Shown here: in pieces, positions 1 through 10,378 of the stretch
Position numbering within the stretch: the stretch's first letter is position 1
How the letters are laid out: each line of letters starts with the position of its first letter
Source of the DNA: Hordeum vulgare subsp. vulgare
Taxonomy: Eukaryota > Streptophyta > Magnoliopsida > Poales > Poaceae
Assembly: GCF_904849725.1 (NCBI RefSeq)
Contig: NC_058520.1
Span: 320,737,186-320,801,185 of the forward strand
Direction of reading: 5' to 3'
Length of the DNA: 64,000 bases
Program-made: the position numbers and the translations under genes
Notes under the pieces: model-generated
Databases searched by the model: none
What the model was told of the DNA's origin: nothing
The model's input: the letters and a program-made list of their open reading frames with translations, nothing else

Positions 1-398
1 AGGCTGTAGTAGGTCTGAAACCTGAGTGGCTTCCCGTCCTCCGGGGATGGTTTAAGTGTCCAGCTCCCGTCAATCCCGTCCTTAACAAAAGGCAGGTGAC
101 GAGTAGCCGGCTCGTTGGCCATCTCGGGGAGGATATCACGGATATGCATGAGCGTCTCTCGTGCTACTGTCTCCACTGCCAGCATTAGGTTTTCTATCTG
201 TGGTCCTTCCAAGAACCAGCTAGTTGGGGAGTCATTTTCCTTCACTATCACATCTACGTGATATTCCTTTGTGTCGGCGTTGACCCAGTGCTCGTGGTAG
301 AGGAAAATGGGCATGCAACATACTTGACACTTCTCCAGACCGTCTCCCAAAATCAAGGGAAAGCCGATTTCGAGAAGCGTCTCACGTACGACGGCGAT
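1..398 (-). CDS. 5' part of an ORF lying upstream of gag in a minus-strand X-family gypsy element; runs off the window
   Basis: Read on the minus strand, a frame of about 132 codons stays open from 398 to the window edge. It begins right after an in-frame TAG (399-401). The sequence before it is pyrimidine-rich and ends TTGTAG, so it could be a 3' splice site rather than a start region; no convincing initiating ATG is seen. The protein has a Cys-x-x-Cys-Cys cluster near its start (KCQVCCMP), then alternating beta-like stretches (EYHVDVIVKE), then an Ala/Glu-rich helix (MLAVETVARETLMHIRD). Its last residues (QTYYSL) are in the same frame as the piece at 22718-23100, so the two are parts of one ORF type in two elements. 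Function unknown. The strand-then-helix pattern faintly recalls double-stranded-RNA-binding folds, which is only a guess. Confidence 0.55.
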   Translation of the reverse strand, partial: MAVVRETLLEIGFPLILGDGLEKCQVCCMPIFLYHEHWVNADTKEYHVDVIVKENDSPTSWFLEGPQIENLMLAVETVARETLMHIRDILPEMANEPATRHLPFVKDGIDGSWTLKPSPEDGKPLRFQTYYS

Positions 399-541
399 CT
401 ACAAGGTTTTTAGGAGAGGGTTAGAAATTTGTGGGGTGGTATCAAATAGTAGCAAGGTGTAGAAATCTCAAGTGCAAGGGCTGAGTGTACTAATCGTCTC
501 GGCTATCGACCATGCTACCTAAGGCTTCCTACAGTCAGGAT
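399..541 (-). other. Leader of the minus-strand X element between PBS and ORF
   Basis: Non-coding spacer between the primer-binding site and the open frame of the minus-strand element. It carries stops in all frames and ends in a pyrimidine-rich stretch before TTGTAG. I see no other signal. Confidence 0.5.
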
Positions 542-554
542 GACTCTGATACCA
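542..554 (-). other. tRNA primer-binding site of the minus-strand X element
   Basis: On the minus strand the LTR ends GGGGTCCCCACA and is followed after four bases by TGGTATCAGAGTC. This matches the usual plant initiator-methionine PBS (TGGTATCAGAGC) except at the last base. It fixes this LTR as the 5' LTR of an element whose body lies to the left of the window. Confidence 0.85.
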
Positions 555-1190
555 GCTCTGTGGGGACCCCGACTTACGAGTCGAGATCGCCGAATGAACG
601 TGCTCAGTGGTCCCAGATATCAATGCTCACCGAACACACAGATACTGAATAATAAGACTCTTACATCCAACATACCGTTTGATACATGAAATGACCATTA
701 AGGTCAAGTCTCACATAGATAGGGCCTATAAGGCCAATCACACCGATACAACTACTAGCGGAAATCTTAATAATAAAAGGGAGCCCATGCCATCAACCTT
801 CACCAACAGGCATTCTGGCTGGGAAGCGTCCTAGTCCGCGTGTCTGTCTCCGATGACGAATTCTTCTCCAAACACTAGTTCTTCCATGTCTGGTCAATCA
901 CATAACCAGTGGCAAGCCAGTGAGTACTTTGAATGTACTCGCAAACAACCCATGATATGGATAATGCAATTGGTATGATAATAAGTGATATGCAGCATTT
1001 GCAAAAGGCAAGCTTTGAATGTAAATAAACATGATCATAGACGGGTATGGACATGCATCATAAGCTAGATGGTATTCAGAAGAACAGGTTACAGATATCA
1101 ACATATCTGCTCAGGGTTGAACACTTCGGGTTCACCCAATATGCCAAGTCACCAAACTTGGTCATATCAACTCTTTTGTATCACACTATG

Positions 1191-1220
1191 AACACACACG
1201 CACACACACATACACACACT
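1191..1220. repeat. (CA)n microsatellite inside the X LTR
   Basis: A run of CA dinucleotides with single interruptions. The corresponding place in the right-hand X LTR is a longer (TG)n tract at 50175-50223, so the tract is ancestral to the LTR and has changed length. Confidence 0.9.
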
Positions 1221-3125
1221 TGGTTTATGCGGAAACATCGGGACATAGTTTAAGCAGGATTACCCAACTGTCCTTGACCGTGGACACGGCTATTCGAAAA
1301 GTTTTACACTCTGCAGAGGTTGTACGCTGTACCCGCGAGATCCGGGAATCTTCTGTGTCATCCATGACTCGCGATATATAACATACCCGAGGTAAGTACC
1401 TGATCATTGCGTTTCCCCTGACAATACTAGACAAAGAGTTCCACTCAATTGGTACTAAGCCCACATGATGTACGTCTTACGAGCACCAACTCTGGACCAT
1501 ATCATCCATGCAGGGACGAACGGTGTGCCCAGAACACGTAAAAACGGCATAGTTGACCTACCTGGTACGACCCCGTCACGAGAGTGACCGCATATCGCTC
1601 CCGCCACTAGTAATGTGGCTCTTTGCTAGCATCGACCAAGGTAGTCAACAAAGCCCCGTCCCTTAAAGAGGTAACGCGGTCGCACATGTAAGGTTGGGAT
1701 GGTCGACACATCATAAATCTATTCCCATTTCCGAAACCACTCACACAAAACTTTACCCGGTGCACCACTGCTTCACAAGTGGCCACCTAACTCATCATCA
1801 TCACCCTCGGACGTTAGTAGCACCCGACGGGGTTTTCGTTAACCTTTGATATCAACTTTACCATCATCATGCATATGCTTCTACTATGCGTAGCTCTACT
1901 GTCTACATGTCAACATAATATCAGCGTGACCCTCATAGGTGGTAGGATCATGCTCATATGCAAGTGCTCTGGAGGAGCCATCGGTAACACCATGTTGGGT
2001 GCATCGAATAACCTTAACTATATGCATCAAAAGAAAGTAACCAATGTGTCTTGCATAGGAGTATTTCTTAGACATGGTCAAAGGGCTGCTTGCCTTGATC
2101 AGCTAGGTATCCGGGGTCTTCGAGTCCAACTCCTTCGTTGAACGTGGAATCTATCATCGTAATAATAGCAATAAAATAAGTAGCTCACTCAAAAACAGAG
2201 CACAAACTTACTTTCAAAATTGTTGTCCTATTCTGATAAATCTATAATATAGTTTTACAAATATTTGTCTCTGGTTTTGATGAAAACATCTTTTTTAAAT
2301 CCAAATAACACGAGCTAAAGTATTCAAGATAAGCCTTTTAATTATAACTACGCAGAAACGTTTTCATAAAAATTTGTATAATAGATCTAATAAATTCTAC
2401 ACATTTTTAGAAGAATTGTGGTGGAAAAAATAATTTAATTTGATTAAATAATAATCTCTGCAAAAATCTTTTAAAAACAGATTAAAAATAAAAAAGGGGG
2501 CTCAACCCTGGCCTGGCTCGGCAGTGGCTGGGCCAACCCAACTGGCCAACCGTCCAGTTAGCCAGCGAGCAGTCGAGGGGGGCGTGCGTCGTCGGGTTCA
2601 AACCTGACGCGCGGGCCCGTGCGGTCAGTGGCAGAGAGAGGAGAGAGGGAGAGACGGGCCACCGACAGGTGGGGCATGCATGTCGGGGTCGTCTTCCTCC
2701 TCTGGACAGAGGGGAGGGGAGGCACACCGGCGGTGACACCAACGCCCTCATGCCTCAACAACGGCAGGAATGGAACTAACGCGTCGCCGCCTACTTGCTG
2801 GTGGTCGAAGGAACAACGGGGAGGCCCTGGGTCACTCGCGTCGATGAGGCCACGACGGAGCCGATTCGGGAGGTGGAGGAGAACGGTGCTACAGACAGGG
2901 AATCGCTCGGGGAAGAGGTGGAGAAGCTCCGTGAGCTCACTACGGTCATGAAGGAGGTGAGAGGAGCGCGAGAGTTGGCCTGTAGCCCGAGATCGATGGA
3001 GCTCTCAAGCAGCGGGGCCTCGGTCGATCTCGAGCAACAGAGCTCTTTATGCTCGAATAGGCTGGCTAGGGGCTTGATTGAGGGTCTGGAGGAGTGGTGT
3101 GAGGTGCTGGAGCAAAGGGGAGGCC

Positions 3126-3133
3126 TATTTATA
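3126..3133 (-). promoter_or_regulatory. TATA box of the minus-strand X LTR
   Basis: TATAAATA on the minus strand, in the centre of the near-palindrome at 3122-3137 (GGCC...GGCC). The same element occurs at 48538-48553 in the other X LTR. GC-rich transcribed-type sequence lies downstream, so this is the likely core promoter. Confidence 0.7.
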
Positions 3134-3677
3134 GGCCAACAATGGTGCATCGAGCGGGGAGCATCCGTGGTTTCACCGTGGCTTACAGGAGAGGGAGAGA
3201 GAGCTCGGGGTCGAAACCACGGTTTCGCGGAGGTGGTTTAGGACCCCAGTGACTCGACGAGAGAGAGGGGCCTCAGTGCGCGCGTGCTGCGGGGCCGCGC
3301 TCTTCTGGCCAAATCTGGCGCGCCCGGGCACGCGTCGCCCTGCTCAACAGAGAGGGGCAGAAGGGGCCCCGAGCTTGCCCTGATTCAGGTGGGTTGTCGG
3401 ATACGCGGAGAGACACTGAGGGGAGGTGATAACCGGCCGGGGCTGGCCGTCTTTGCCTCAGGTGCACCCTGTAGCGCGCCCAGAGCGCAGATTTGGCATG
3501 CCATGGCATGTTGGCGTGCTCTGGGGCACTTTGGCCCTGTCTAGCGTGTCCGAGGGTTGGGTTAGCTACCCCTTAGCTGTTTGAGACCGGGGGGTCTCAC
3601 TTCTGGTCAAAGGAAGTGATTAAGGAGGAGCTGCCAGCCTTGAACCACATACTAAAATGAAGATTTTGGCTTACGTG

Positions 3678-3682
3678 CTTGG
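3678..3682. repeat. Left TSD of Angela-1 (CTTGG)
   Basis: CTTGG directly precedes the LTR start at 3683 and recurs directly after the last LTR base at 21618-21622. The perfect 5-bp duplication shows that everything between is one insertion into the X LTR, despite its internal rearrangements. Confidence 0.92.
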
Positions 3683-5018
3683 TGTTGGAAATATGCCCTA
3701 GAGGCAATGATAAATAGTTATTATTATATTTCCTGTTACAAGATAATCGTCTATTATCCATGCTATAATTGTATTGAATGAAAAATAGATACATGTGTGG
3801 ATACATAGACAAAACAATGTCCCTAGCAAGCCTATAGTTGGCTAGCCAGTTGATCAAGGATAGTCAAGGTTTTCTGGCTATGTGCAAGTGTTGTCACTTA
3901 ATAACTGGATCACATCATTAGGAGAATCATGTGATGGACTAGACCCAAATTATGAACGAAGCATATTGATCGTGTCATTTTGTTGCTATTGTTTTCTGCG
4001 TGTCAAGTATTTATTCCTATGACCATGAGATCATATAAGTCACTGGCACCTGTGGAATACCTTGTGTGTATCAAACGTCGCAACGTAACTGGGTGACTAT
4101 AAAGGTGGTCTACAGGTATCTCCGAAGTATTCATTGAGTTGGTATGGATCAATACTGGGATTTGTCACTCCATGTGACGGAGAGGTATCTCGGGGCCCAC
4201 TCGATAAAACAATATCACACACAAGCCTTGCAAGCAATGTGCCTAAGTGTAAGTCACGGGATCTTGTATTACGGAACGAGTAAAGAGACTTGCCGGTAAC
4301 GAGATTGAAATAGGTATGCGGATACCGACGATCGAATCTCGGGCAAGTAACATACCGAAGGACAAAGGGAATGACATACGGGATTATATGAATCCTTGAC
4401 ACTGAGGTTCAACCGATAAGATCTTCGGAGAATATGTAGGATCCTATATGGGCATCCAGGACCCGCTATTGGATATTGACCGAGGAGTGTCTCTCGTCAT
4501 GTCTACATAGTTCTCGAACCCGCAGGGTCTGCACACTTAAGGTTCGATGATGTTTTAGTATAGTTGAGTTATATGTGTGGTTACCTAATGTAGTTCGGAG
4601 TCCCGGTTGAGATCACGGACGTCACGAGGGTTTCCGGGATGGTACGAAAATGAAGATTGATATATAGGATGGTTACATTTGGTCACCGGAAAGTTTTGGG
4701 CATTATCGGTAGTGTACCGGGAGTGACGAATGGGTTTTGGGTGTTTACCGGGAAGGGCCCACCCACCCGGGAGTGAGCCAAAGGCCCTAGGGTGGCGCAC
4801 CAAGTCCTTAGTGGGATGATGGAGTCAACCCAAGAGGGCTATGGCGCCACATGTAAAAATACCAAAGGAAAAGAAAAAGAAAAAGGAAAGAGGGAGGTGG
4901 GAAGGAAGAGGAGGACTCCTCCTTCCCAAACTGAATTGGAGGAGGAGTCCTCCTCCTCCATGGGGTCCGGAGCACCCTTGGGGCCCTTGTGTCCCAAGGC
5001 TAGCCCTTCCCCTCCTCC

Positions 5019-5027
5019 TATATATAT
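5019..5027 (+). promoter_or_regulatory. TATA box of Angela-1 5' LTR
   Basis: TATATATAT preceded by CCTCCTCC. The same box is at 13271-13279 and 21120-21128 in the other two LTR pieces of this element, and in reverse in Angela-2 (32560, 39644) and Angela-3 (57815). It is the expected core promoter of Angela/BARE-type LTRs. Confidence 0.8.
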
Positions 5028-5287
5028 TGGTGGTTTAGGGCTTTTTGAGACACAACTTTGCCACGTGCAACTCTAGCCTATTCCACATAGTGTTACTTCT
5101 AGATCGGTTTTCTGCGGAGCTCGGGCGAAGCCTTGCAGGAGTAGATCATCACCACCACCGGAGCATCGTCACGCTACCGGAGAACTCATCCACTTCTCCG
5201 TCTTGCTTGTTGGATCAAGAAGGCCGAGATCATCGTCAAGATGTATGTGTGCTGAACGCGGAGGTGTCGTTCGTTCGGCGCTAGATC

Positions 5288-5347
5288 GGGACGGATCGTG
5301 GGACGGATCGCGAGACGGTTCGTGGGACGGTTCGAGGGACGGATCGT
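5288..5347 (+). repeat. 12-bp tandem repeat in Angela LTR (5 units)
   Basis: Five units related to GGGACGGATCGT lie in the transcribed part of the LTR. Other LTRs carry different numbers: four at about 13546-13593, six at about 21387-21458, about two in the Angela-2 3' LTR (32270-32305), and about four in its 5' LTR (39330-39385). Confidence 0.85.
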
Positions 5348-5504
5348 GAATATGTACCACTACATCAATTGTGTTTCTTAATGCTTCCCACTGAGCGATA
5401 TACAAGGGTAGGTAAATCTAATCTCCTCTCGTATATGGACATCACCATGATAGGTCTTCGTGTGCGTAGGAAATTTTTTGTTTCCCATGGAATGTTCCCC
5501 AACA

Positions 5505-6123
5505 GTGCTATCATGAGCTAGGTTCATGCGTAGATGTTATCTCGAGTAGAACACAAAAGGTTTTGTGGAAGGTGATGTTCGATTTTCTGCCCTCCTTAGT
5601 CTTTTCTCGATTCGGCGGTATTGTTGAATTGAAGCTGCCCGGACCGACATAATTCGTACGCTTACGAGAGACTGGTTTCATCGATTGACATGCAACCTCA
5701 TTGCATAAAGATGACTGGTGGGTGCCTATTTCTTCAACTTTAGTTGAATTGGTTTTGACCGAGGCGGTCCTTGGAGAGGTTAGATAGTAATTTGCACATC
5801 TCTGTTGTGGTTTTTGCGTAAGTAAGATGTGATCATACTAGATACACATAGCAGCCACGTAAAACATGCAACAACAAATTAGAGGACGTCTAACTTGTTT
5901 TTGTAGGGTATGCTTGTGATATGATATGGCCAATGACGTGATGTGATATATTGTATGTATGAGATAATCATGTTGTAATAGTAAATATCAACTTGCACAT
6001 CGATGCTACGGCAACCGGAAGGAGCCATTGGGGTGTCTTTAAACTAAGGTTTGTGTTTGCAGATGCGTTTACTACATTGCTAGGTCGTAGCTTTAGTAGT
6101 AATAGCATAGATAGAACGACAAC
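5505..6123 (+). other. Angela-1 leader, first copy, with PBS
   Basis: It starts directly after the LTR with a degenerate PBS, TGCTATCATGAGC (5506-5518); intact family copies read TGGCATCATGAGC. The remainder is non-coding leader. It ends at the gypsy insertion with ACAAC (6119-6123), the left target-site duplication. A near-identical copy is at 13744-14362; the undisturbed leader can be seen in Angela-2 (37937-39171). Confidence 0.8.
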
Positions 6124-7681
6124 TGCTGCTCGCTACGCCTACAGGGATTTCCTTAGCAAATATGCAAAGGATTCCCCCGCAGCCTTGGAGCCTTGCGTTG
6201 GTGTTCCCTTGAAGAGGAAAGGGTGATGTAGCACAGCGGCAGTAAGTATTTCCCTCAGTTTTAGAACCAAGGTATCAATCCAGTAGGAGGATTGCGTCAA
6301 GTCACAAGTACCTGCACAAACACAACGAGCTAGCACCCAACGCTATGAAGGGGTTGTCAATGCCTTATAGATTGTTTGCAAAGTGAGAACTGAAAGCAAA
6401 AAAGTAAACAAAGCGAAATAAAAGTAAAAGTTCAGATGATAGTTGTGAATAGACCCGGGGGCCGTAGTGTTCACTGGTGGCTTCTCTCATGAAAGCAAGT
6501 AGACGGTGGGTGAACGAATTACTGTCGAGCAATTGATAGAACCGCGCAAAGTCATGACGTTATCTATGGCAATGATCATACATATAGGCATCACGTCCAA
6601 AACAAGTGGACTGATACTTTCTGCATCTACTACTATTACTCCACACGTCGACCGCTATCCAGCATGCATCTAGTGTATTGAGTTCATAAGAACAGAGTAA
6701 CGCCTTAAGCAAGATGACATGATGTAGATGGACAATCTCAAATCTATGATGAAAGCCCATCTTGTTACCCTTGATGGCAACAACACGATGCATGCCTTGC
6801 TGCCCCTTCTATCACTGGGAAAGGTCACCGCACGGTATGAACCCATAACCAAGCACTTCTCCCATTGCAAGAATCATAGATCTAGTTGGCCAAACAAAAC
6901 CCAAGACTCGGCGAGACTTACAAGGATATCAAATCATGCATATAAGAAATCAGCAAAGACTCAAATATAATTCATAGATAATCTGATCACAAATGCACAA
7001 TTCATCGGATTTCGACAAACACACCGCCAAAGAGGATTACTTCGGATAGATCTCCATGAAGATCATGGAGAACTTTGTATTGAAGATCCAAGAGAGAGAA
7101 GAAGCCATCTAGCTACTAACTACGGACCCGTAGGTCTGAAGTAGACTACTCACGAGTCATTGGAGAGGCAATGATGTTGATGTAGAAGCCCTCTAGCTCC
7201 AAAGTCCCCTCCGACAGGGCACCGGGAAGGGTCTCCAGATGAGATCTCGCGGAAACGGAAGCTTGCGGCGGCGGAAAAGTGGTTTCGTGGACGCCCTGAT
7301 ATTTTCTAGGATTTTCGGGAATATATAGGCCAAAGAGCTAGGGCAGGGGAGCTCGGGGGGGCACAAGCCTGGTAGCTGCGCCCCCCCTGGTTGCGGCTAC
7401 AGGGCTTGTGGGCTTCGTGTGGGCCTCCTTCCTTGGCCCTCAAGTCCCCCGATCTTCTTCTATTTTGGAAAAATTCATTTCGGGGATTTTATTCCGTTTG
7501 GACTCCGTTCCAAAATCAGATCTGAAAAGAGTCAAAAACACAGAAAAAACAGGAACTGGCACTTGGCACTGAATTAATAAGTTAGTCCCAAAAAAGATAT
7601 AAAAGGTATATAAAACATCCAAAGTTGACAAGATAACAGCATGAAACCATCAAAAATTATAGTTACGTTTGAGACGTATCA
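6124..7681 (-). repeat. Gypsy-A 3' LTR (1558 bp)
   Basis: The termini on the plus strand are TGCTGCTCGC and GAGACGTATCA, i.e. TGATACGTC...GCA on the element strand. A TATA-like CTATATAT on the minus strand lies at 7321-7328. It is near-identical to the solo LTR at 14363-15925 and related, at greater distance, to the Gypsy-C LTRs. Confidence 0.85.
7321..7328 (-). promoter_or_regulatory. TATA box of Gypsy-A LTR
   Basis: CTATATAT on the minus strand within the LTR; the same box sits at 15561-15568 in the solo LTR. Position and family context suggest the core promoter, but no initiator can be proven from sequence. Confidence 0.55.
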
Positions 7682-10316
7682 AGCATCCCCAAACTCAACT
7701 CCTTCTCGTCCTTGAGTAGGGAAGTGATAAAGAATGAATTTTTGATGCTTTCATGCTACCTAGCATAGATGTCCTTTGTAACCCCTCTTATGTGACATGA
7801 ATGTTCAGATCCGTTAAATTCAAAACAATAGTTTGCTATTGACGTGGAGACAATAATACTTCAAGCAAACTAGCAAGGTAATCATGAACTTTCAAAATAA
7901 CAAGGCCAAAAGAAAGTTATCCCTACAAAATCATATAGTCTGGCTATGCTCTATCATCCTTGCACAACAAATTTAAATCATGCACAACCTCGGTATTGGC
8001 CAAGTAATTGTTTTCACACCTTTACTTTCTCAAACCTTTTCAACTCTCACACAATACATGAGCGTGAGCCATGGTTTTAGCACTATAAGTGGAATGGAGT
8101 GTGGTGGAGGTTGCAAGGCAAACAAGGAGAAGATGGTCACATTGACTAGGCATATCAATGAGCTATGGAGATGCTCATCAATAGATATCAATGCGAATGA
8201 TTGGGGATTGCCATACAAATGATGCACTAGAGCTAAGAGTATGTGAAAGCTCTTAAAGAAAACTAGTGGGTGTGCATCCAACTTGCTTGCTCACGAAGAC
8301 CTAAGGCAATTTTGAGGAAGCCCATCATTGGAATATACAAGCCAAGTTATATAATGAAAATTTCCCACTAGCTATATGGTGGTGAGAAAATGAGAGACTC
8401 TCAATCATGAAGATCATGCTGCTTAATATGAAGCACAAGTGTGGAAAGGAGATAGTAGCATTGTCCCTTCTCTCTTTTTCTCTCATTTTTTGGTGGGCTC
8501 TTTGGCCTCTTTTTTTTGGTGGGCATCTTTGGGATATTTTTATAAATGGGCTTCGCTGGCCTCTTTTATTTCGTCACATGGGACAATGCTCCATCAATGA
8601 TGATCATCACACTTACAACTCAAAACTTAGAGCAATGATGACTCTATATGAAATGCCTTCGGTAGTGTACCGTGACAATGATCTAGCATGGCATAGACAT
8701 CAATGGAAACATCATGCTAGCTATCTTATGATCATGCAAGGGCAATGTAGAAGTTGTGCATGTCATGGTGGTAGTTGGATGGCAATATATCTCGGAATAG
8801 CTTTGAAAAATCCATAGTAGGTAGGTATGGTGGCTGTTTTGAGGGAGGCTAATGGTGGGTTTTATGCACCAGCGAAAGTTGCACGGCACTAAAGAAGATA
8901 GTGATGGTGGAAGGTGAAAGTGCATCTAAACCATGGACTCAACATTAGTCATGAAGAACTCATATACTTGTTGCAAAAAAATTAGTAGTAATCGAAACAA
9001 AGCATTCAACGCATACTCCTAGGGGAAGGGTTGGTAGGTATAAACCATCGCGCGATCCCGACCGCTACACAAAGGATGGCAATCAATAAGCTAATCATCC
9101 TCAAACTTAATCACATAGCGGTTCACCATACGTGCATACTACGGGAATCACTAACTTCAACACAAGTATTTCTAGATCCACAACGCCTTACTAGTATAAC
9201 TTCAATACTACCACAACCACAACTCAAAACTAATTGAGATGAATCAAACTTCTCTAACTACTCAATGCACATGAAGGTGGAAGTTTTCATATCCCTTTGG
9301 ATAACTACCCCTTATGAGACTACTTTCATAGCATAGATCAACTACCACGCCACGCACTGCCGAGCTCCAAAAGATAGAAGTGAAGCACATAGAGCAAAAT
9401 CAACTAGCTCAAAAGATATAAGTGAAACACATGTGAGCTGAATTGCCTAACCAAAAGATATAAGTGAAGCTCGACAAAATCATGGTGAGTGCATGTCTCT
9501 CTCTCTTGGTGTGCAGCAAGGAAGATTGTGACACAACAAAAATAAATGACTCCTACGATACAAGACGCTCCGAGCAAAACACATAACATGTGGTGAATAA
9601 AAATATAGCCCCAAGTAACGTTACCGATGGATTGAAGACGAAAGAGGGGATGCCTTCCCCGGGCATCCCCAAGCTTAGGCTTTTTCGGCATCCTTGAATC
9701 AACTTGGGGTGCCTTGGGCATCCCCAAGCTTGAGCTCTTGCCACTCTTTATTTCTTTGTCCATAAGAACTTCACCCAAAACTTGAAAACTTCACAACACG
9801 AAACTTAAACAGAAACTCGTGATATCATTAGTATAAGAAAGCAAATCACCACTTCCTTAGGTACTGTAGCAAACTTAAATTCTACTTATGTTGATGTTGG
9901 GTTATTGTATTTTCAATCTTCCATGGCTAATACCCCCGATACTATCCATAGTTTCATCAAAATAAGCAACCAACTCAACAAAAACAGAATATGTTAACAG
10001 CAGACCAGTCTGTAGCAATCTGTATACTTCGTATACTTCTGGTACTTCAAAAATTCTGAAAAATTATGACAGTCTGAAGAATTTTTGTAGCAATCAACAA
10101 CAAAAAGAATCAACTCAAAAGCTCTCACCAAAAAAACGAAAGTTCTTTTCGTGAGCAGAAAGTTTCTGTCTTTTCCAGCATGATCAAACGATCATCCCCA
10201 AGACTAATCATAACGGTTTTACTTGGCACAAACGCAAAAGAAACACAAAAAACACAATCATGACAGAATTATGAAAGTGTGGAAAACACAAAACAGAAAG
10301 AAAAAGGATAGATTCG
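7682..10316 (-). other. Gypsy-A 3' non-coding region with PPT
   Basis: About 2.6 kb between the ORF and the 3' LTR with no supportable gene; the ORF at 8407-8817 is a chance frame. Next to the LTR is a decayed PPT (AGTTTGGGGATGCT on the element strand, 7682-7695). Further in, at 9661-9680 and 9717-9736, are two copies of the intact PPT core AAGCTTGGGGATGCC/CAAGCTTGGGG type in the same orientation. Gypsy-B and Gypsy-C have the same arrangement. Confidence 0.7.
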
Positions 10317-10332
10317 TTGGGTTGCCTCCCAA
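10317..10332 (-). other. Conserved stem-loop motif downstream of Gypsy-A ORF
   Basis: On the element strand TTGGGAGGCAACCCAA can fold as a 5-bp stem (TTGGG/CCCAA) with a 6-nt loop. It follows AGCGCTTG and lies about 50 bases after the ORF stop. The same motif lies just after the ORFs of Gypsy-B (53073) and Gypsy-C (45247), although those ORFs differ. Confidence 0.65.
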
Positions 10333-10378
10333 CAAGCGCTATTGTTTAACGCCCTTAGCTAGGCATAAGGTGATGGAA

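Larger units (their letters stand above)
559..3682 (-). repeat. X-family long LTR, minus strand, downstream part (interrupted at 3683)
   Basis: This is the U5-side three quarters of an LTR of about 4.2 kb; the rest resumes at 21618 after the nested Angela-1. It is the reverse complement of 47847-50365, matching over the TATA box, a GC-rich transcribed part (about 2480-3540), an AT-rich part (about 2150-2470), a (CA)n tract and the sequence up to 1040. Bases 559-1040 extend beyond what the right-hand copy shows, because that copy is cut at 50366. The LTR end is fixed by TG at 559 next to the PBS. ORFs seen inside, such as the one at 2795-3241, are chance frames in GC-rich DNA. Confidence 0.85.
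3683..5504 (+). repeat. Angela-1 5' LTR, complete (1822 bp)
   Basis: It starts TGTTGGAAATATGCCC and ends TTCCCCAACA, the inverted termini of Angela/BARE1/WIS LTRs. It contains a pyrimidine/purine palindromic block (about 4908-4958, GGAGGAGGAGTCC type), a TATA box at 5019, and a 12-bp tandem repeat in the transcribed part at 5288. It is the reference copy for the truncated LTRs at 12593 and 20287. Confidence 0.93.

Noticed and set aside
2795..3241. 148-codon ORF, and others in the same GC-rich stretch, as possible host genes
   Set aside because: The stretch is the transcribed part of the X LTR. The ORF is antisense to it, is not preserved in the other LTR copy (48480-48920), and shows no recognisable domain.
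4792..5076. Repeated short ORFs (about 80-95 codons) just upstream of Angela TATA boxes
   Set aside because: They recur in each Angela LTR only because the LTR is repeated. They are low-complexity frames in purine/pyrimidine tracts upstream of transcription.
8407..8817. 136-codon plus-strand ORF in Gypsy-A
   Set aside because: It is antisense to the element, lies in the 3' non-coding region, and its counterpart in Gypsy-C (43200-43640) is broken by indels, so no coding constraint is visible.
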